The position numbers and the translations under genes are program-made. DNA of 64,000 nt, from positions 143,730 to 207,729 of the forward strand of contig JAENRP010000048.1 of the NCBI GenBank assembly GCA_024741835.1. The letters run 5' to 3'. Source of the DNA: Diplocarpon mali (Eukaryota > Ascomycota > Leotiomycetes > Helotiales > Drepanopezizaceae). Of the stretch, positions 1 through 12,368 are shown in pieces. The notes beneath the pieces were generated by a model. It saw nothing but the letters and a program-made list of their open reading frames with translations. It made no database searches and was not told the DNA's origin. Every line of letters begins with the position of its first letter. The first letter of the stretch is position 1.

Positions 1-1578
1 CTGGTGAATTTTCCAAGCGGAGAGACGAGATCGAGTTCTGGTTCTGTCTAAAGAACCAAAATCTGTAGGGGTGGGGAGGGGGTGGTAACTAGCTCAGTGG
101 ATAAGGTAGAACAGCTCTTATAGCAGCAATCAATAGTCCAGCTGCGGCCTCTAAGGAAGAAAACAGAGACGAGAAAAATAGAAACAGAAGTACGAAATGA
201 GACAGAAAGAAACCCCCTCAGTTCTTAGGCAGAACACATCTGTAAGCCAAACACAGGTCTCAGTCCCCCATCTGCAACAGCGAGACTTGGTGGCGCCAGA
301 GCCAGCTTCTCATCTCACCACCAGATGCGCTCAACCGCTGCGGGCTGGCCCCTGATCTGGACCATTACATCGCAACCTTCCGACTCGCTTCCTCGGACAA
401 AAGCGGCCTTGACGCCACATAAGTGATGCGCAACATAGGCCCCCTCTCCCTCTCTCGCGTACAACAGAGATCTTTCTCGAAGATGAGCTTCTTTCTTTCT
501 GCCTGGCTGTGTTTTCGGCTTACTGCGTTCTTGCCAGGGCCAGACGACAGTTTTCTCTGCTTGAGGAACCTCAGAGCCCTCAGGAACAAAATCGATATAG
601 ATTCGTCGGCTTCCGGCTACGCCTCAAGTCAGGCCGATCGTCTCTCCCGCCCCGACATTTGCGAGACATTATCTCCAATCGCGTGCCTCCCATAACTCGC
701 ACGCCAAAACGGCCTGCCGCTTCACACTACTACGTACCATCATAACTTCTCGGTACTTCGCGCACAGCAAGAACTACTTCCAAAACCACAGGGTTCTTGT
801 CATTCTCAGCGGCCTGTGTTATTTCCCCATGCCAGACTGCTTACTTCTGGGCATTGGAGATAGAGCTAAGGGTTAACTTGGAGAGATAGTACGTATTCAG
901 CGCCTTAGCTCGGAACAAGCAAAACTGGGAAGACTGCGGTAATGAGGAGAGCGGGTTTGGATATGTTGAACCTTTTATGAAGACGAGAAACATTACGAGT
1001 ATAAGGCAGCAGGCAGCTTTGGCCTGGGAGGCATGTGATATAATGATTGAAGAATTTCAAGGCGTAAGAATAAAGCCTGTAGGTTTTCTGCAGCGGGCTT
1101 CCCGCAGAACCTGGCATACTCGTCCGATATACCTCGTCTGGATTTACTATGAACGCCAAGGCGCAGACAGCGGTAATTCGATAGAAACCCGAAAAGAACA
1201 ACGACCGAGTCTCGCAACTGACGACGTAGGAGAAAAGAGCACAAGCGAAAACACAGGGAGCCCAAAAGACATACCTGAGAAGAAACGAAGCCACGACTTA
1301 ATTTTAAGACTGCGATATACACAACCTTACGCCGGCCCAGGGCCGCACGTTTCCTCCCAAGCTTGGCATCCGACCTTTCCCATATCTTACACGTATTTAG
1401 AAAACCACAAGCTTTCCTCTCACCTTTCGCCCGTCATAGAATGCGTATCCGGAGCGCCGATAGCTATCATGAGGGCCCTGCAGAACGCCGATAATCCCAA
1501 AGCAAGTCCCAAGGCATGCAGCTAAACCACCCCGCTCTATCAAGGAAAGACTGAAATGGCATCGAGCTCAAAAATATA
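1..1578. other. Intergenic, no supported gene
   Basis: No reading frame here has domain-like composition, and the short open frames on both strands overlap each other, as expected by chance. A stretch near 85-140 resembles the 5' half of a tRNA (an A-box-like TAGCTCAGTGG at about 90-100) but no T-arm follows. The downstream flank of the DUF3716 gene (on the minus strand) lies at the right end. Confidence 0.5.
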
Positions 1579-2862
1579 TCATAAGTCACCGTCCTCCACG
1601 TCGATACCCAGAGTTCCCTTGAGCAGATTGAGCTGCTTCTGAAGATTTTCGGTTTGTTGAATCTGGCTGCGAATTCCACTTTCCAGGCCGCCAATAATGC
1701 TGTAAAGTTGCTTCTGTGTCTTACGGGGAAGGCTATCAATCAGCGCAACGGGCGAATCAACTGGTGGACGGTGATCTTCTCGCTGATCCTGATTCCCCCA
1801 TCTGTCAACGGGTATATTCTCGTTGAGAGATGACCGCTGTTGACCTTTTACTGTATTTCCAAGACCTGGCGAGAAACTCCCTTCTGCAGCTCCCCCTGTG
1901 TAGCTGACTCTTGCTTTCCCGCTGCTATGGCCGTTGGAACGCGAAACTTGCAATTGCATCTCGTCGGATTCATCATTGTACTGCTGGTGGTGGTGTCTCT
2001 TGGTACCGTTGGCCTGGGATTGCTGTTGCCGATATACGTATCGCAAGAGAGCGGCTGGGTCATCGTCAAAAGACTTTTCGTATGGAGCAGAATTCGTAGA
2101 GCGGGAAAGCGGGGCACCGAATCTCGACTCCAGATCTTCGATGTTGTAGGACTTGCGGTGTTGCTTGTGAGGGCCTTTATCGGCCGAGACCTGTTTGCGC
2201 TTGCGAGATAGCTCTTGCTGGACGCGAGCTGTATCTGCCAAAGGTGTTTTCTTCAATACTGCTTTGACTTTCTGCTGAGCAGCGGCAGTGGCTGCGTATG
2301 TATGTTAGCGGACTTGAGAAGCGTCGCATGAGAGACACATACCTTCTTCTTTGCTAGTTCTATGAGAGCAGAGGTTGCCTTTAGATGACATTTGACAAGT
2401 AGCGCAAGCCCCCTGAAACCAATCATCTAGGTGGATGCACTGCGAGAACCGACCTGTCCCTCTCGCGCAACGATTGCATGGCTCCTTTGCGGCTTTTCCT
2501 CTCTGGCTCAACATCACGGCGGCTCGGACTTGTGCTCTCTCATGATCGAGAGCCTTTGAGGGCGGCAATTCTTGGCCGAGCTTCCATGGAATCTCTCTGA
2601 CCTTTGGTAAAGAGCTCAGGGCGCGCAGCATATCTGTAGTTGCTGTCCTTGGGGGCGGAGGGTGTGGTAGATTTTCAGGAGCAGGGCCATTCCACTCTTC
2701 TTGCGGACTGGGAGAAGCTAATTCAGAGGCGGGTAATTGGGGCAGAGCACGAGGCAGATCATTCTGCTCATGTGCAGTATCCATATTGTCTATGTTTGGG
2801 GGCATCATAGACAATAATGGGTGTTGAATTGCTGAAGCGATTGGGGTCGCAATATATTGCAT
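1579..2862 (-). CDS. DUF3716 domain protein, two exons
   Basis: Two exons join cleanly: 2862-2343 and 2291-1579, with a 51-bp intron (2342-2292) starting GTATGT and containing a CTAAC branch-like site. The splice keeps frame (phase 1) and gives 410 residues. The first 125 residues are low-complexity and proline-rich. A cysteine cluster follows (C129, C132, C142, C153, C156, C165; core PCNRCARGTGRFSQC), the arrangement I associate with the fungal DUF3716 family. The last third is polar and ends in a leucine-rich, probably coiled helix (IQQTENLQKQLNLLKGTLG). Function is unknown. A zinc-binding role is inferred from the cysteines only. Start chosen at the first ATG of the open frame. Confidence 0.8.
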
Positions 2863-3939
2863 CAGTCGAGATCACGTCGCGTCGTTAAAAAAAATACGGT
2901 GGTTGGTGACTAGGCAATTGGCGCCCCATAAATCAGTCCTATTGTGTAGATATCTATATTGAACTTTTTTATCTCTTCAGATCTGACAGCTTTCACAATT
3001 CAGCAATCTATTAGACGCTTATACAAAGAGCGATGTAAAGAATCAATTTCGCCAAAGATTTCTTTTCAATGTAAAGGTGAGGCATAATGTTCAGGTGGGG
3101 TGGAATGTATTATGGGCCTAATTTATGTACCCGCTTAACTACGCTTGTTTGATAACAGAATTTACCTACATACACATCTTTAACTACATCATGCGCCGCA
3201 CGCGTCGCAACAAAACAAAGAGACTAGTTAAACCTCGGTATAATCACCCAAAACTCATTGGTCCTCGGGCATTATCTTAAGAAATCCATCCGAGGCCTTC
3301 CCTTATTAATATATACATATTTACTTCTTTTCGTTCATGTCGCTTGGTGATTTTCAGGCCTTATGATCTTAGACCATTCGTATTGACATTGCCGTGCTGC
3401 CCCTATCGTAGTTAGAGATCTGCCTTTGACGTCCTCCGATTCTGGGGCTACCGTACTGTCGCACACTCTACACAATAGATATGGTTTAATAGGAAACCCC
3501 CAAAGCTGCCAATTCAGCCAACCTTTCCCATGCCATCCAGAATCTCAACTTCGAGGGCCAGTTATCATTAATTATAATGTAAGTTGGAGTGCCAGGGTCC
3601 TCTCAGGTTCAAGAGCCGGGTCTCAAATAGACCTAATCCTGCCCTGCAAATGTATCGAAACCACGTTGGAAAACCAAGGGGTACATCTTGCATGACGGTT
3701 AGTTTTGGGGGAGATCAGAGGCTATTGATGTTCAATGTTTTGCGCAGCGCGTTTTACCTACCTCACCATACGGCGATTCGCTTGGCACTCTGGCAACTAA
3801 GCAGAGCGACCAGGGAATCCCATAATGAATTTGTTAGAATATACAAGGATTGGAGATTAGGCTTATGTAATCATACCTTGTATATATACTCCTACGGCTC
3901 CATAGATCTCAGAATCTATACCTTTAGATTCTGTCAGAA
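2863..3939. other. Intergenic, AT-rich
   Basis: Contains the presumed promoter side of the DUF3716 gene and the 3' flank of the UPF0658 relic. The open frames at 3426-3695 and 3584-3979 (+) look random. I see nothing else. Confidence 0.4.
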
Positions 3940-5140
3940 TCAATCGAGAGAAAGCCTCATAACAACGGGGGCGTTGTAGGCTAACATGCTCGGCTCGTAG
4001 GACATCAAGCTCTCAGCCTTTCCATTTGGCATGAGATAAATTTTCAGCCCTATACCAAAGTTATGATAGCAAATAATCGAATTGACAACGGTCAAGAACA
4101 GCAACACGGTGCTGGCGCCTGCAAGAATATTGAGCATCGTTTAGCCTTCCTCGTACATGAAGTAGAATTCTCTCCACGTGTACATAATGACTATTTTATA
4201 GATAAGATATCCCAGAGCGGCGAGGTGCGTTGCCTGCTATCTGTTAGCTGGCACGCAGAAGTACACGGGCAACTTGGACGTACGATGGTGAAGACCGTCC
4301 CGGGCTTGATCTCTCGCGCAGTCCAGACATGAGAGAGGACGAGAACCGCGATAATGGCTGGGACTGCGCACAGGGTGGCGATAAACTCAACTCCTCCGAG
4401 TACCAGGACTTAAGCTACGAGCTGCGCTATCCATCCAATAATGAAGAAAAAATCGACTTTCAACAGCAGAATGTAGACCTAGAATCATCAACACCAGAAG
4501 CAACTGAGTGAAAGAGACACGGGAGAATTGACCTGGTACGCAACAAATCTCCTCTTCATTTCTGGATTACCGGCAATAGCTCTGTAAACATCCCACTCGA
4601 GCTCCTTGTGAATCTCCCACGCCAGGCCAGCCATCAATAGCGTGAACGCTCCAACGATACACGGGACAATTATCAGAACGGTGTTCACATCAGCCCACAT
4701 ATTCAAGCTTAAATCCACGAGCGGTTGGCCTAGTGCGTCGCACGAACCGGAGATACTAGTGATACTGGTGTGTATTTTCCCAGACTGGATAGCTGAATAG
4801 ACAACGAGACCGACGTTGAGGGCGCAAGCTACAGCTGCCTGGACAGAAGATCGGCGACGGAGGCCGTCGTATACGAAGGCGAGGGAATACCAGGACGCGA
4901 AGACCAGGAGGACAAGAAACGTTGGTATTACTCTAGAGGCTGGGGCTTGGCCTGCGTTGGGCCGGAGGAAGACCTGCCATTTCCCAAGATGTAACTGTTT
5001 GTCTTAACATTGCGGACTTTCGGCGGAGCAAGAGTGATTTACGCTTCGAGAACTATTACCATCGTGGCTTGGAGGATAGCCGTGAGCAGGAATACTCGTG
5101 TACAGGAAGTGCGTGGCCAATTCGCAGGCCTAGTATTCGA
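3940..5140 (-). pseudogene. UPF0658 Golgi membrane protein-like relic
   Basis: The minus strand reads as a multi-span membrane protein resembling the fungal UPF0658 Golgi apparatus family. Segments in order are: a first hydrophobic helix (FLLTAILQATMVIVLEA, about 5100-5042), a second exon from about 4998 to 4533 with two or three helices ending in KRRFVAYQ, exon 4478-4284 starting VYILLLKVDFFF, and exon 4233-3940 with the last helix. Introns 4532-4479 and 4283-4234 fit GT-AG and keep frame. In-frame TAA codons lie at 4412-4410 and 4143-4141, the first junction cannot be joined in frame convincingly, and no good start ATG is visible. I therefore call it decayed. The alternative is extra introns I have mis-drawn. 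The family is thought to be a Golgi membrane protein of unknown biochemical role. Confidence 0.6.
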
Positions 5141-7970
5141 GTTAAAGTAAATTGTAAGAATATATGCCGAGGTGAAGAATTAAAGAGTCTGGATATCTGA
5201 CGATTCATAGGTGAATGAAAATAAATGACGCTCAGAGGGCATCTATGAGGTGATGTTGAGAAACGTAATGTGCGAGTGGCGACTACGTCAGTTATACAAG
5301 AGATTCTCTCAGTTGGGAGCTAGAGAGGCTAGAGAGAGGGGTTTACGCTAGTCTCCCTCACGGGCTTGGTACATGAGGACAGCTGACGAAGACTTGGACA
5401 GAAAGAAAAATCCTCCAGATGTTTCAATCGGATTTTCATGCTATATCATGGAACTGCTTTAAATCTTCAATAACAGGTAGATTGATACAGAATGGAGATT
5501 TTGGTGGAACTTTATGTTGAGGTTGTTGAAGTTTACGCCTATGGTAAAATTTCTCGCTTAAGGCTAAATAAAGCCCCCCTTTACAAACGAAGCGCCATCG
5601 ATAAAGCCTCATCCAATGATGTGAAAAGTCTATTCGGGTGCGCTATGTACCAAGAATTTGTGTTATCTCACAGCTTGTGCTATCTGTCAGTATCCCCGCG
5701 ATGAATCGAGAATTTAAGATTGATATCGTTCCACATGGCTCAGCCTGGATTCATCGCTAATTATCGTAACTATTTTGCTCTCTTTGCTAGAGGCATGGAC
5801 CCCTGAGTGGTGAAAATTATCTCATTCTCATATTAATTACTACCGAGATATTCGAGCCTCTCTATTTTGTTCTTCCTAAAGTATTCAAGATCGGTATTTG
5901 CTCTATGCCGACCAAATCCAAGTCCATCTTGTCTTGCGGCGCTGGTCGCGAAAGGGGCTCTCCCTCTCTCTTCAGCACCTTCAAATCAAACTCGCAAGCA
6001 TGAAATAATTTTGCTATGAGAACTATCATCTTTCAGGAGTTCATATAGGGTCTTGAATAGGAAACCGAAAAGAGCTCATGATGCGTGCTCATACCAAATA
6101 TCCGGTACGTCGCAGCACCGAAGACGAGGCTTTACGGCAGAAAACATCTTCTGCACCCTCTACTAGCTTTGGATATCTGTATAATCAGCACAATGATCTA
6201 ATCTAGATAGGCCAGTAGACTGTAATATATGAAGTAAGTTGGCGTAAATGGTAGGAAGCATACGTAATACTAAAGCAAGCTTAGGAGTGTTATACATAAA
6301 GGCAGCAATTAATAATCACGAAATCCCTATTCCAAGGTTAAAGATAACATAGTATTAGTAGTTTAAGCTATGAGAAGAGGCGTAATAAGAAAATATAGAC
6401 CTAGGGTAGAGAGCACTTAGAGAATACAGGTGGCTTACTGACTGGGCGATAGCTAGTTAAATGATTCTGCCAAAATTGATTATTCTGTTAAATATATATA
6501 TTTACTTAGTATAGGTAGTATACTCACTGCGTGCAGTTTTTGAGCAGCTAATCAGAGACGCTTGTATAAAAAGTTCAAATCTATTTCCTTTCGAACGCAC
6601 TGAGTCGATTTAGAGGAGAGGGTACCTCTTTAGAAGGAAAAGAACCAGCTCTACCTTAATATAAGCTCTAAGCTCGCTTTGATAAGATTCGTATGCAAGC
6701 CTCTCACGGAAGCTAGCACTCGGGCTTCAAAAGGGATCCCCTTTTGTGGGAAGTCCAGCGACAACAGCGATACATCGTTAGCTCAAGTACCCTTCCTGGT
6801 GGTAACATCGCCACATGCCACACCTCTCACTTTCCCGAGATCTCGGTATCTACCATACTTTCCCAAAGAACGACATCCCCAAAACAAAAACCTAAATAGG
6901 CGATACGTTACAAAACAGACGCATCAACTTGTGATATGAAAAGACATGTGAGGATACAAAGCGTTATATAAACTGAATATCCATTATCCATCCCAAGTTA
7001 TCGGAAATCGCTGTACAGCGTGCTGCATATCACCTCGCGTTCTCACCTGCCAGGTTTCGCTATTGTCGTCCCCAAATCCCGAGCCCCTGAGATTAAGCGA
7101 GGCGCCTCATAGCCGCGTCCTAAATTGCCAAACGATCCCAAGGACCATTCTATCCGAGTCCGCGCAGACCCTTTCATATTGATATACAAACTACTACAAT
7201 TAGTCTCTGAATCTGCTGCTGTCAATTTCTTTTCCCTTCCTCTTCGTTACGAAGGATTTCGCCGTACCCCGGCGTTGAACTCCAGACAGCACCGAATATA
7301 CCATCAAGCTTCAGAAACACCGTCGAAATACTCGGCAAGCCGACCATGAAGAAAAGCTCCGCCTTGGAATCTTCTGTTATTCCCCTCTCGCTTTGCATTA
7401 GAATTATGGCGTATGTGTTTCACAGCCCAACCTCGGGTGGTTAATGAGAACATCCTTCGGAACAGCCATCTTACTTTGCACTGCGTTGGCTGTAAGATCC
7501 TACTGAGCACCTCACGAGCTATAGAAAAGTTGGTGAAATCTCACAAAGACATTGCAGAAGACGACTAGCTCAGGAGTACAAGCGATGAAAGTCGACATGA
7601 CTTCAGTGACGTCTCTCCAGCGGTGTAAAATCAAACACAAAAATCACAGACGACATAGCGAGACTAGAGTCTTAGTAGCCGTAGCTTGTCGAGTATAAAA
7701 TCTAATTTTCCTGCGTCCATTAGCGGGGAGCAAATCAAAACACACGTGATCTCCCACTTTTGGATTCAAATTTTGACTTGATAGCAATCTTCGGCAGGCG
7801 AGTCTTTCGAAATAAACATATTGTGCTTTCCCATGAAGGATATGGTATATAAGTTTGTCGAAAATTTCTCTTGAATTATTGAAAAATATCCCTGACCTAT
7901 CTCGGCCTCTCCTATCTCGCCGCACATCGCACTTACTCAGCGCTTTTAGAATCTGCATAAATCTACAAAG
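5141..7970. other. Intergenic, partly AT-rich relic sequence
   Basis: About 2.8 kb without a convincing gene. Around 6180-6560 the sequence turns strongly AT-rich with TA-rich words, like a mutated repeat remnant, but no protein domain is readable. Short open frames (5492-5704, 6679-6939, 7125-7349 and others) lack recognisable features. The right end is the upstream region of the FMN oxidase gene. The minus-strand frame 7644-7979 overlaps its leader and is not believed. Confidence 0.4.
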
Positions 7971-9236
7971 ATGGGCCATAAATCAGTACCCCCAGACACG
8001 ACCAGCGAAGTCATCCTCAGCATCGAGGACCTCCAAACTGCAGCCTCGAAAAGACTTTCAACTCGAGCACGAGGTCTGTCTCCCTCATTTCGCTGCTTTT
8101 GACCCCCCGTCCCTAATGCCAGCCCCAGAGTTCTTCAACTCGGGCTCCACAGCCCAGGTAACCGTCCGAGAAAACAGCACCGCCTTCTCTAAATACCGGC
8201 TGCGTCCCCGCGTGCTCAGAGATGTCTCGCAGTCCAGCACCGCGACCACAATCCTCGGCAGAGAAATCTCTCTCCCTCTGGGAATCTCGCCGGCCGGGCT
8301 GCAAGGTATGGCGCACCCGGACGGTGAGCTGGCTACCGGCCGCGCTTGTGCGTTGAGAGGCATCCCCATGGGCGTATCCTCCTTCGCAAACTACGGCGTT
8401 GAAGACATCGTCTTGGCTGGCCTCTCCGCCTCCGCATCCCCAGGCCCCTTACACGTACTGCAACTCTACACGATGAAAGACCGATCTCTCCAAGAACGCA
8501 TTATTCGAAGGGCTGAGAAAGCCGGCTGCGCAGCCATCTTCCTCACCGCCGACAGTGCTGTGCTTGGGGTGCGGTACAACGAGTGGCGCAATGATTTCCG
8601 CACCCCTGTCGGCTTGTCGTATCCTATGCTAGAGAAGAGCAGTGAAGAGATGCAGATGCAGACGCATGACAGTGGGTTTTTGAGCTTGAATTCGGATAGC
8701 CATAGCTGGGCCGAGGAGATCCCGTGGTTAAGGGCCAGAACCACGATGCAGATTTGGATCAAGGGAGTGTTGACGGCAGAGGACGTACTGCTGGCGAAAG
8801 AATTTGGGTGTGATGGCGTTATTGTGAGCAATCATGGCGGGAGGCAGTTGGATGGGAGTCCCGCGACGATCGATGTTCTGGCGGAGTGTGTGAACGCTGC
8901 TGCGGGCGAAATCAGAGTACATATTGATGGCGGGTTTAGAAGTGGTGCGGATATCTTCAAAGCTATCGCGTTAGGAGCAGAGTGTTGCTGGGTTGGTCGT
9001 CCTGCGATTTGGGGGCTTGCAGTACGTCCCTCTCGTTGCTTACAAATCCCCGTAAAGTAGCTAGCTAACCGCTGCGTGTGTAGTATGATGGTCAGAAGGG
9101 CGTCGAGAAAGCAGTTGAGATCTTGCATGATGAGTTCAGACGTTGTATGATGCTGACCGGTTGTAAAACCGTGGCGGAGATTTCGAAAGCTTCCCTCGGC
9201 ATCATGAAGACTGATGGACCTCTTGCACGGCTTTGA
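7971..9236 (+). CDS. FMN-dependent alpha-hydroxyacid oxidase, peroxisomal
   Basis: Three exons, 7971-8073, 8129-9021 and 9084-9236, give 382 residues. Introns of 55 and 62 bp obey GT-AG and keep frame. The upstream in-frame extension is rejected because the family N-terminus (SIEDLQTAASKRL) begins just after the ATG at 7971. It is a TIM-barrel flavoenzyme of the glycolate/L-lactate oxidase family, oxidising 2-hydroxyacids to 2-oxoacids, with H2O2 formed if O2 is the acceptor. Visible residues: QLYTMKD near 146 (conserved Tyr), the lysine of IKGV, the catalytic His of SNHGGRQLDG near 268-277, and the phosphate-binding DGGFRSG near 301. The C-terminus is Ala-Arg-Leu, a PTS1-type peroxisomal signal, also the end of plant glycolate oxidase. 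The tyrosine pair that follows the first helix in plant enzymes is Phe36-Phe37 here. The exact substrate is unknown. Confidence 0.9.
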
Positions 9237-9511
9237 AATGGCCCTTTTGAATGTTATGGCGAAGTCTTGGAGGATGGCGAACAAGCTAAACGAAAGAGGT
9301 AGATGCCACTGGACAGATAGAATGCGGTACGGGGGCAAATATAGATTAAGTAAAAATATATCCCATATCATTAATGTTGAAATTCTAACGTCTACTTGAT
9401 TATAGATATTTCCAGTCTTTCTTTTCATTAGCATTGTCGTCCATCATGAATTAGACAATCATCATCAGTACCATGAAGAACCAATCGAGATCCATGGACT
9501 TTACGGCCGCA

Positions 9512-11122
9512 TCATATTGACATCATAGCAACCTCTTCCGGTGTGTTGGTTTCGGGATTGGATCCGCTGGGGATTTCACCTACTAGCTCTTCTGTCGGCG
9601 ATTGAAGGGTCTTTTCCCACTCTTTCATGAGGGTCGACATGGTTCGTTGCAAGTTACCCTTCAATGCATTGGGGCTTAGATTGTCAAGTGCGGGCCATTG
9701 AATGTCGATGCGTTTTGGTGGCGTGGTTTCTTGGTCCCTCTGGATGATTCTAGCAGTGTCAGTTCTGATGAATGGTGGCAAGGCGGATGTCGGAACGTAC
9801 TTGACGCCTGCGTCGTCTTTATCACGCAAAGGCGTAGCCGGGTTCGAAACTGTTGTGCTTCCACTCCATCGAGGAGATGTCGGTGCCGGCAAATCCCAAA
9901 CCGGCCAGTCGTCATCGAGGTCGTCTAGGGGTGGCGCTGCCATAGACAAAGGGCGAGCTTTTTTTACAGTAGAAGGTGACCTCGCTCTGGGGCGTACCAG
10001 CTCTTCTGGCTCGTCCGAAAGATCCACCAAAAGGGGGCGGGTTCCAGTCAAAGTCTCCCAGGTTCTTGGTGACATAGATCTGGGTAATTGACCGGGCGTG
10101 CTGCGGTCGTCGCTTCGCATACTGCTCTTACTATCCTTCCTGACCTGTGCATGAGGCGCGGGGTCTACAGTTGTTCTGCTTGTAGTGCCGTTGACCGCCT
10201 CATCTCCTACAGTGGCTTGGCGGAGATCCTCTAGGAACGTCAACATCCCAGACTTGAGGTCCTCCGCAAGTTGCTTCGCGCCGAGAGGGACACCGATCTG
10301 ATAAGAATGCCGGGCGTTTGCGCGGCTGGGAGGTATGCGCCTGAGGCCTTGGCTCGTTTCCGGAATGTTCGCGGTACTGGAGAGTCCGCTGCTCTCTGCC
10401 GAGGTTTCGAGGACTGGGGGGAACGTTTGAGGCTGGTGGAAATTGGATCGTTCGGGGGAAAGCAGGGAAAGAGTTCTCGTGTGCGCCCCCGAGAACTTTC
10501 TGCGCGAATCTTTAGGCAGGTTGAGGGTGTTCAGTAGGGCTCTCCGTCGGTCAAGCTCTGAGCTCTGTCGAGGCACAGTCGATGGATCCTCCGCGTTACC
10601 ATCTCCCGTGGCGACAGTCTGTAAGGGTTCGACGTGTCGTATTTCTGCCTTCTTCTTGGTGGCCTCGTGCCTGGCATATTGTTTCTTCAGAGTCTTCAAT
10701 TCTTCTTCGGCTTTGACGAGCTCCTCTTTTAATTCCAACACCTTCCGCTCCTGCCCAGCGAGTGCTACCAGGAATTTACTGTGGTCCTCCGAGGAAGGCT
10801 GTGCTATCTCGACAGGAGTCAGGGGGAACGAGGGTACGTTCGAGGAAGTGGGCGTTGCTCTGGCAGATTCGTTGCTGCTGATGCTTGTTGCGACCGGGAA
10901 GCTCAAAGATAATCGATTCGGCCGGCGGGGTGTGTAAGACAGTGCTCGGGTATGCCTCAAAGATGTTCGAGACGACGGTGACATTGCAAAATGGGCTCTG
11001 TTGGGGGAATTTCCGATGTGCGGGCTGGGGAGGGCTGCGGGTGGGCTTGTTTCCCCTGTTTGCAGGATCGTCTCGATCGACGAGCGACTAACTGATGATC
11101 TTCGGCGCTGGCTGGATGCCAT
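9512..11122 (-). CDS. DUF4048-like coiled-coil protein
   Basis: An uninterrupted frame of 536 residues from the ATG at 11122. The frame is open upstream, but that part has no ATG and is cysteine- and leucine-rich, unlike the rest. The protein is largely Ser/Pro/Arg-rich and probably disordered. One strong helix spans about residues 113-160 (QERKVLELKEELVKAEEEL followed by KTLKKQYARHEATKKK), a coiled coil. A short conserved-looking block, RRALLNTLNLPKDSRRKF, follows later. This layout matches fungal proteins annotated as DUF4048, but I am recalling the family, not searching it. Function is unknown. Arg-Arg-x-Ser sites (RRRSSVSRSS) at the N-terminus look like kinase targets. No intron is needed. 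Confidence 0.75.
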   Translation of the reverse strand: MASSQRRRSSVSRSSIETILQTGETSPPAALPSPHIGNSPNRAHFAMSPSSRTSLRHTRALSYTPRRPNRLSLSFPVATSISSNESARATPTSSNVPSFPLTPVEIAQPSSEDHSKFLVALAGQERKVLELKEELVKAEEELKTLKKQYARHEATKKKAEIRHVEPLQTVATGDGNAEDPSTVPRQSSELDRRRALLNTLNLPKDSRRKFSGAHTRTLSLLSPERSNFHQPQTFPPVLETSAESSGLSSTANIPETSQGLRRIPPSRANARHSYQIGVPLGAKQLAEDLKSGMLTFLEDLRQATVGDEAVNGTTSRTTVDPAPHAQVRKDSKSSMRSDDRSTPGQLPRSMSPRTWETLTGTRPLLVDLSDEPEELVRPRARSPSTVKKARPLSMAAPPLDDLDDDWPVWDLPAPTSPRWSGSTTVSNPATPLRDKDDAGVKYVPTSALPPFIRTDTARIIQRDQETTPPKRIDIQWPALDNLSPNALKGNLQRTMSTLMKEWEKTLQSPTEELVGEIPSGSNPETNTPEEVAMMSI

Positions 11123-12368
11123 GATGCATATCGCACTCGGAGTGAGCTGTGAAGCCTCGCGTTCCAGGACGGAGGCGAATCTGGTGGTTCGTTGTGCGAG
11201 GGTGATCCAGAATAGAAGTCGTCGTTTGCGGAGGAGGGTTCTTTGTTTAAAGTCAACAAAACAATGCGCACCGCCGAGGGAAATCAATAAATAATAACAA
11301 GACGCTGGGCCGAATGCGGCACTCATATAGGCATAATATGTTCAAGAATAGCAGGGCAGAGTTGTCCGGTGCAAATGAGGGGATTCCGACCGTACCTGGC
11401 CGCGAGGGATCAATAAACTTGAGATTCTATTCAGGAGAAGGAATCGAAATGTTGGCAGGTGAGCAGGAAATGATGGCCGCCCCTGACCGACCCATTTAAA
11501 GTTCGCTGGGCCTGAGCCCGGAAGAGGCTTAGTGCAGACCCAGTGACAAATAGTGTCACGGGATCGCGCGTTCTTTGATCTCAGACGACACGTCGACCTC
11601 GAGAGCCCACCTCGGCACGCGCGTCACCCCTTCATTACCGCAACATCTGCATCTGCATTCCGTACTCCTCTGATCCTAAGAAACACACCGTGCCTGCGAG
11701 TCCCAGCCAAGTGGAAATATTAGGATCCTTGGAGAATCTCTGGGACAAGAAGATGCACAAAAAGGAATATTTGTCCTGATATGACAATAAAAATACGCTC
11801 TTGCTTCACGTTGGCTGTCTGAGCTCCCTCCGGGCAACGGGGAGAATCAGTCGTGCTCAGGCTCAAAGACGCAGGTTCAGATCTACGTAACAAACACCAG
11901 CCGGACTGGAGTAAAGACTCACCACCTTATATTTAAGCACTGGAGCATCAGTCCCGGCTCCCTGGAAAGGCTATCAGATTCTACGAAACATTCGAGGATC
12001 GGTGGACCCGTCCTCCATGGCCGGTCTTACGGCAGATCAGGGAATTTTCCTGCAGTATTGAAAGTATCAGCAACGGCACGAAACGGTTGCAGAGACTGCA
12101 TGTCTATCATTTCGCCCATATCACTGATCAGGTTACCTTCCCTCGATCTCCAGCTTTCCTCCTCTCCAGGGCAATACCCTTCGCCCAAACTTGCGATATT
12201 CCACATTTATTCAAATCGGCACTGACTGGAGGAGACCTTCTCGAAAGTACCGTGGTAGCGTCAAGTATTCGGGTCGATTGTCTTGGGAAACTTCTTCTGC
12301 CTGAAATCGATTCGAAGAAATTTTCAACCTCCCGCTAATTTCGCTATCACTTCTTCGGAACACCCGCC
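11123..12368. other. Intergenic between divergent genes
   Basis: Shared upstream region of the DUF4048-like gene (-) and the ligase-like gene (+), so probably a bidirectional promoter. A B-box-like word (GGTTCAGATC) near 11873 does not fold into a tRNA. No supported coding sequence. Confidence 0.45.

Noticed and set aside
85..150. tRNA-like 5' half (TAGCTCAGTGG) near the left end
   Set aside because: No matching T-arm, no acceptor pairing, and the anticodon arm does not fold.
9702..10937. Plus-strand frames of 129 and 164 codons
   Set aside because: Shadows of the DUF4048-like gene on the minus strand.
11805..11890. Possible tRNA with GGTTCAGATC box
   Set aside because: Neither acceptor stem nor T-stem pairs, and the A-box is poor.
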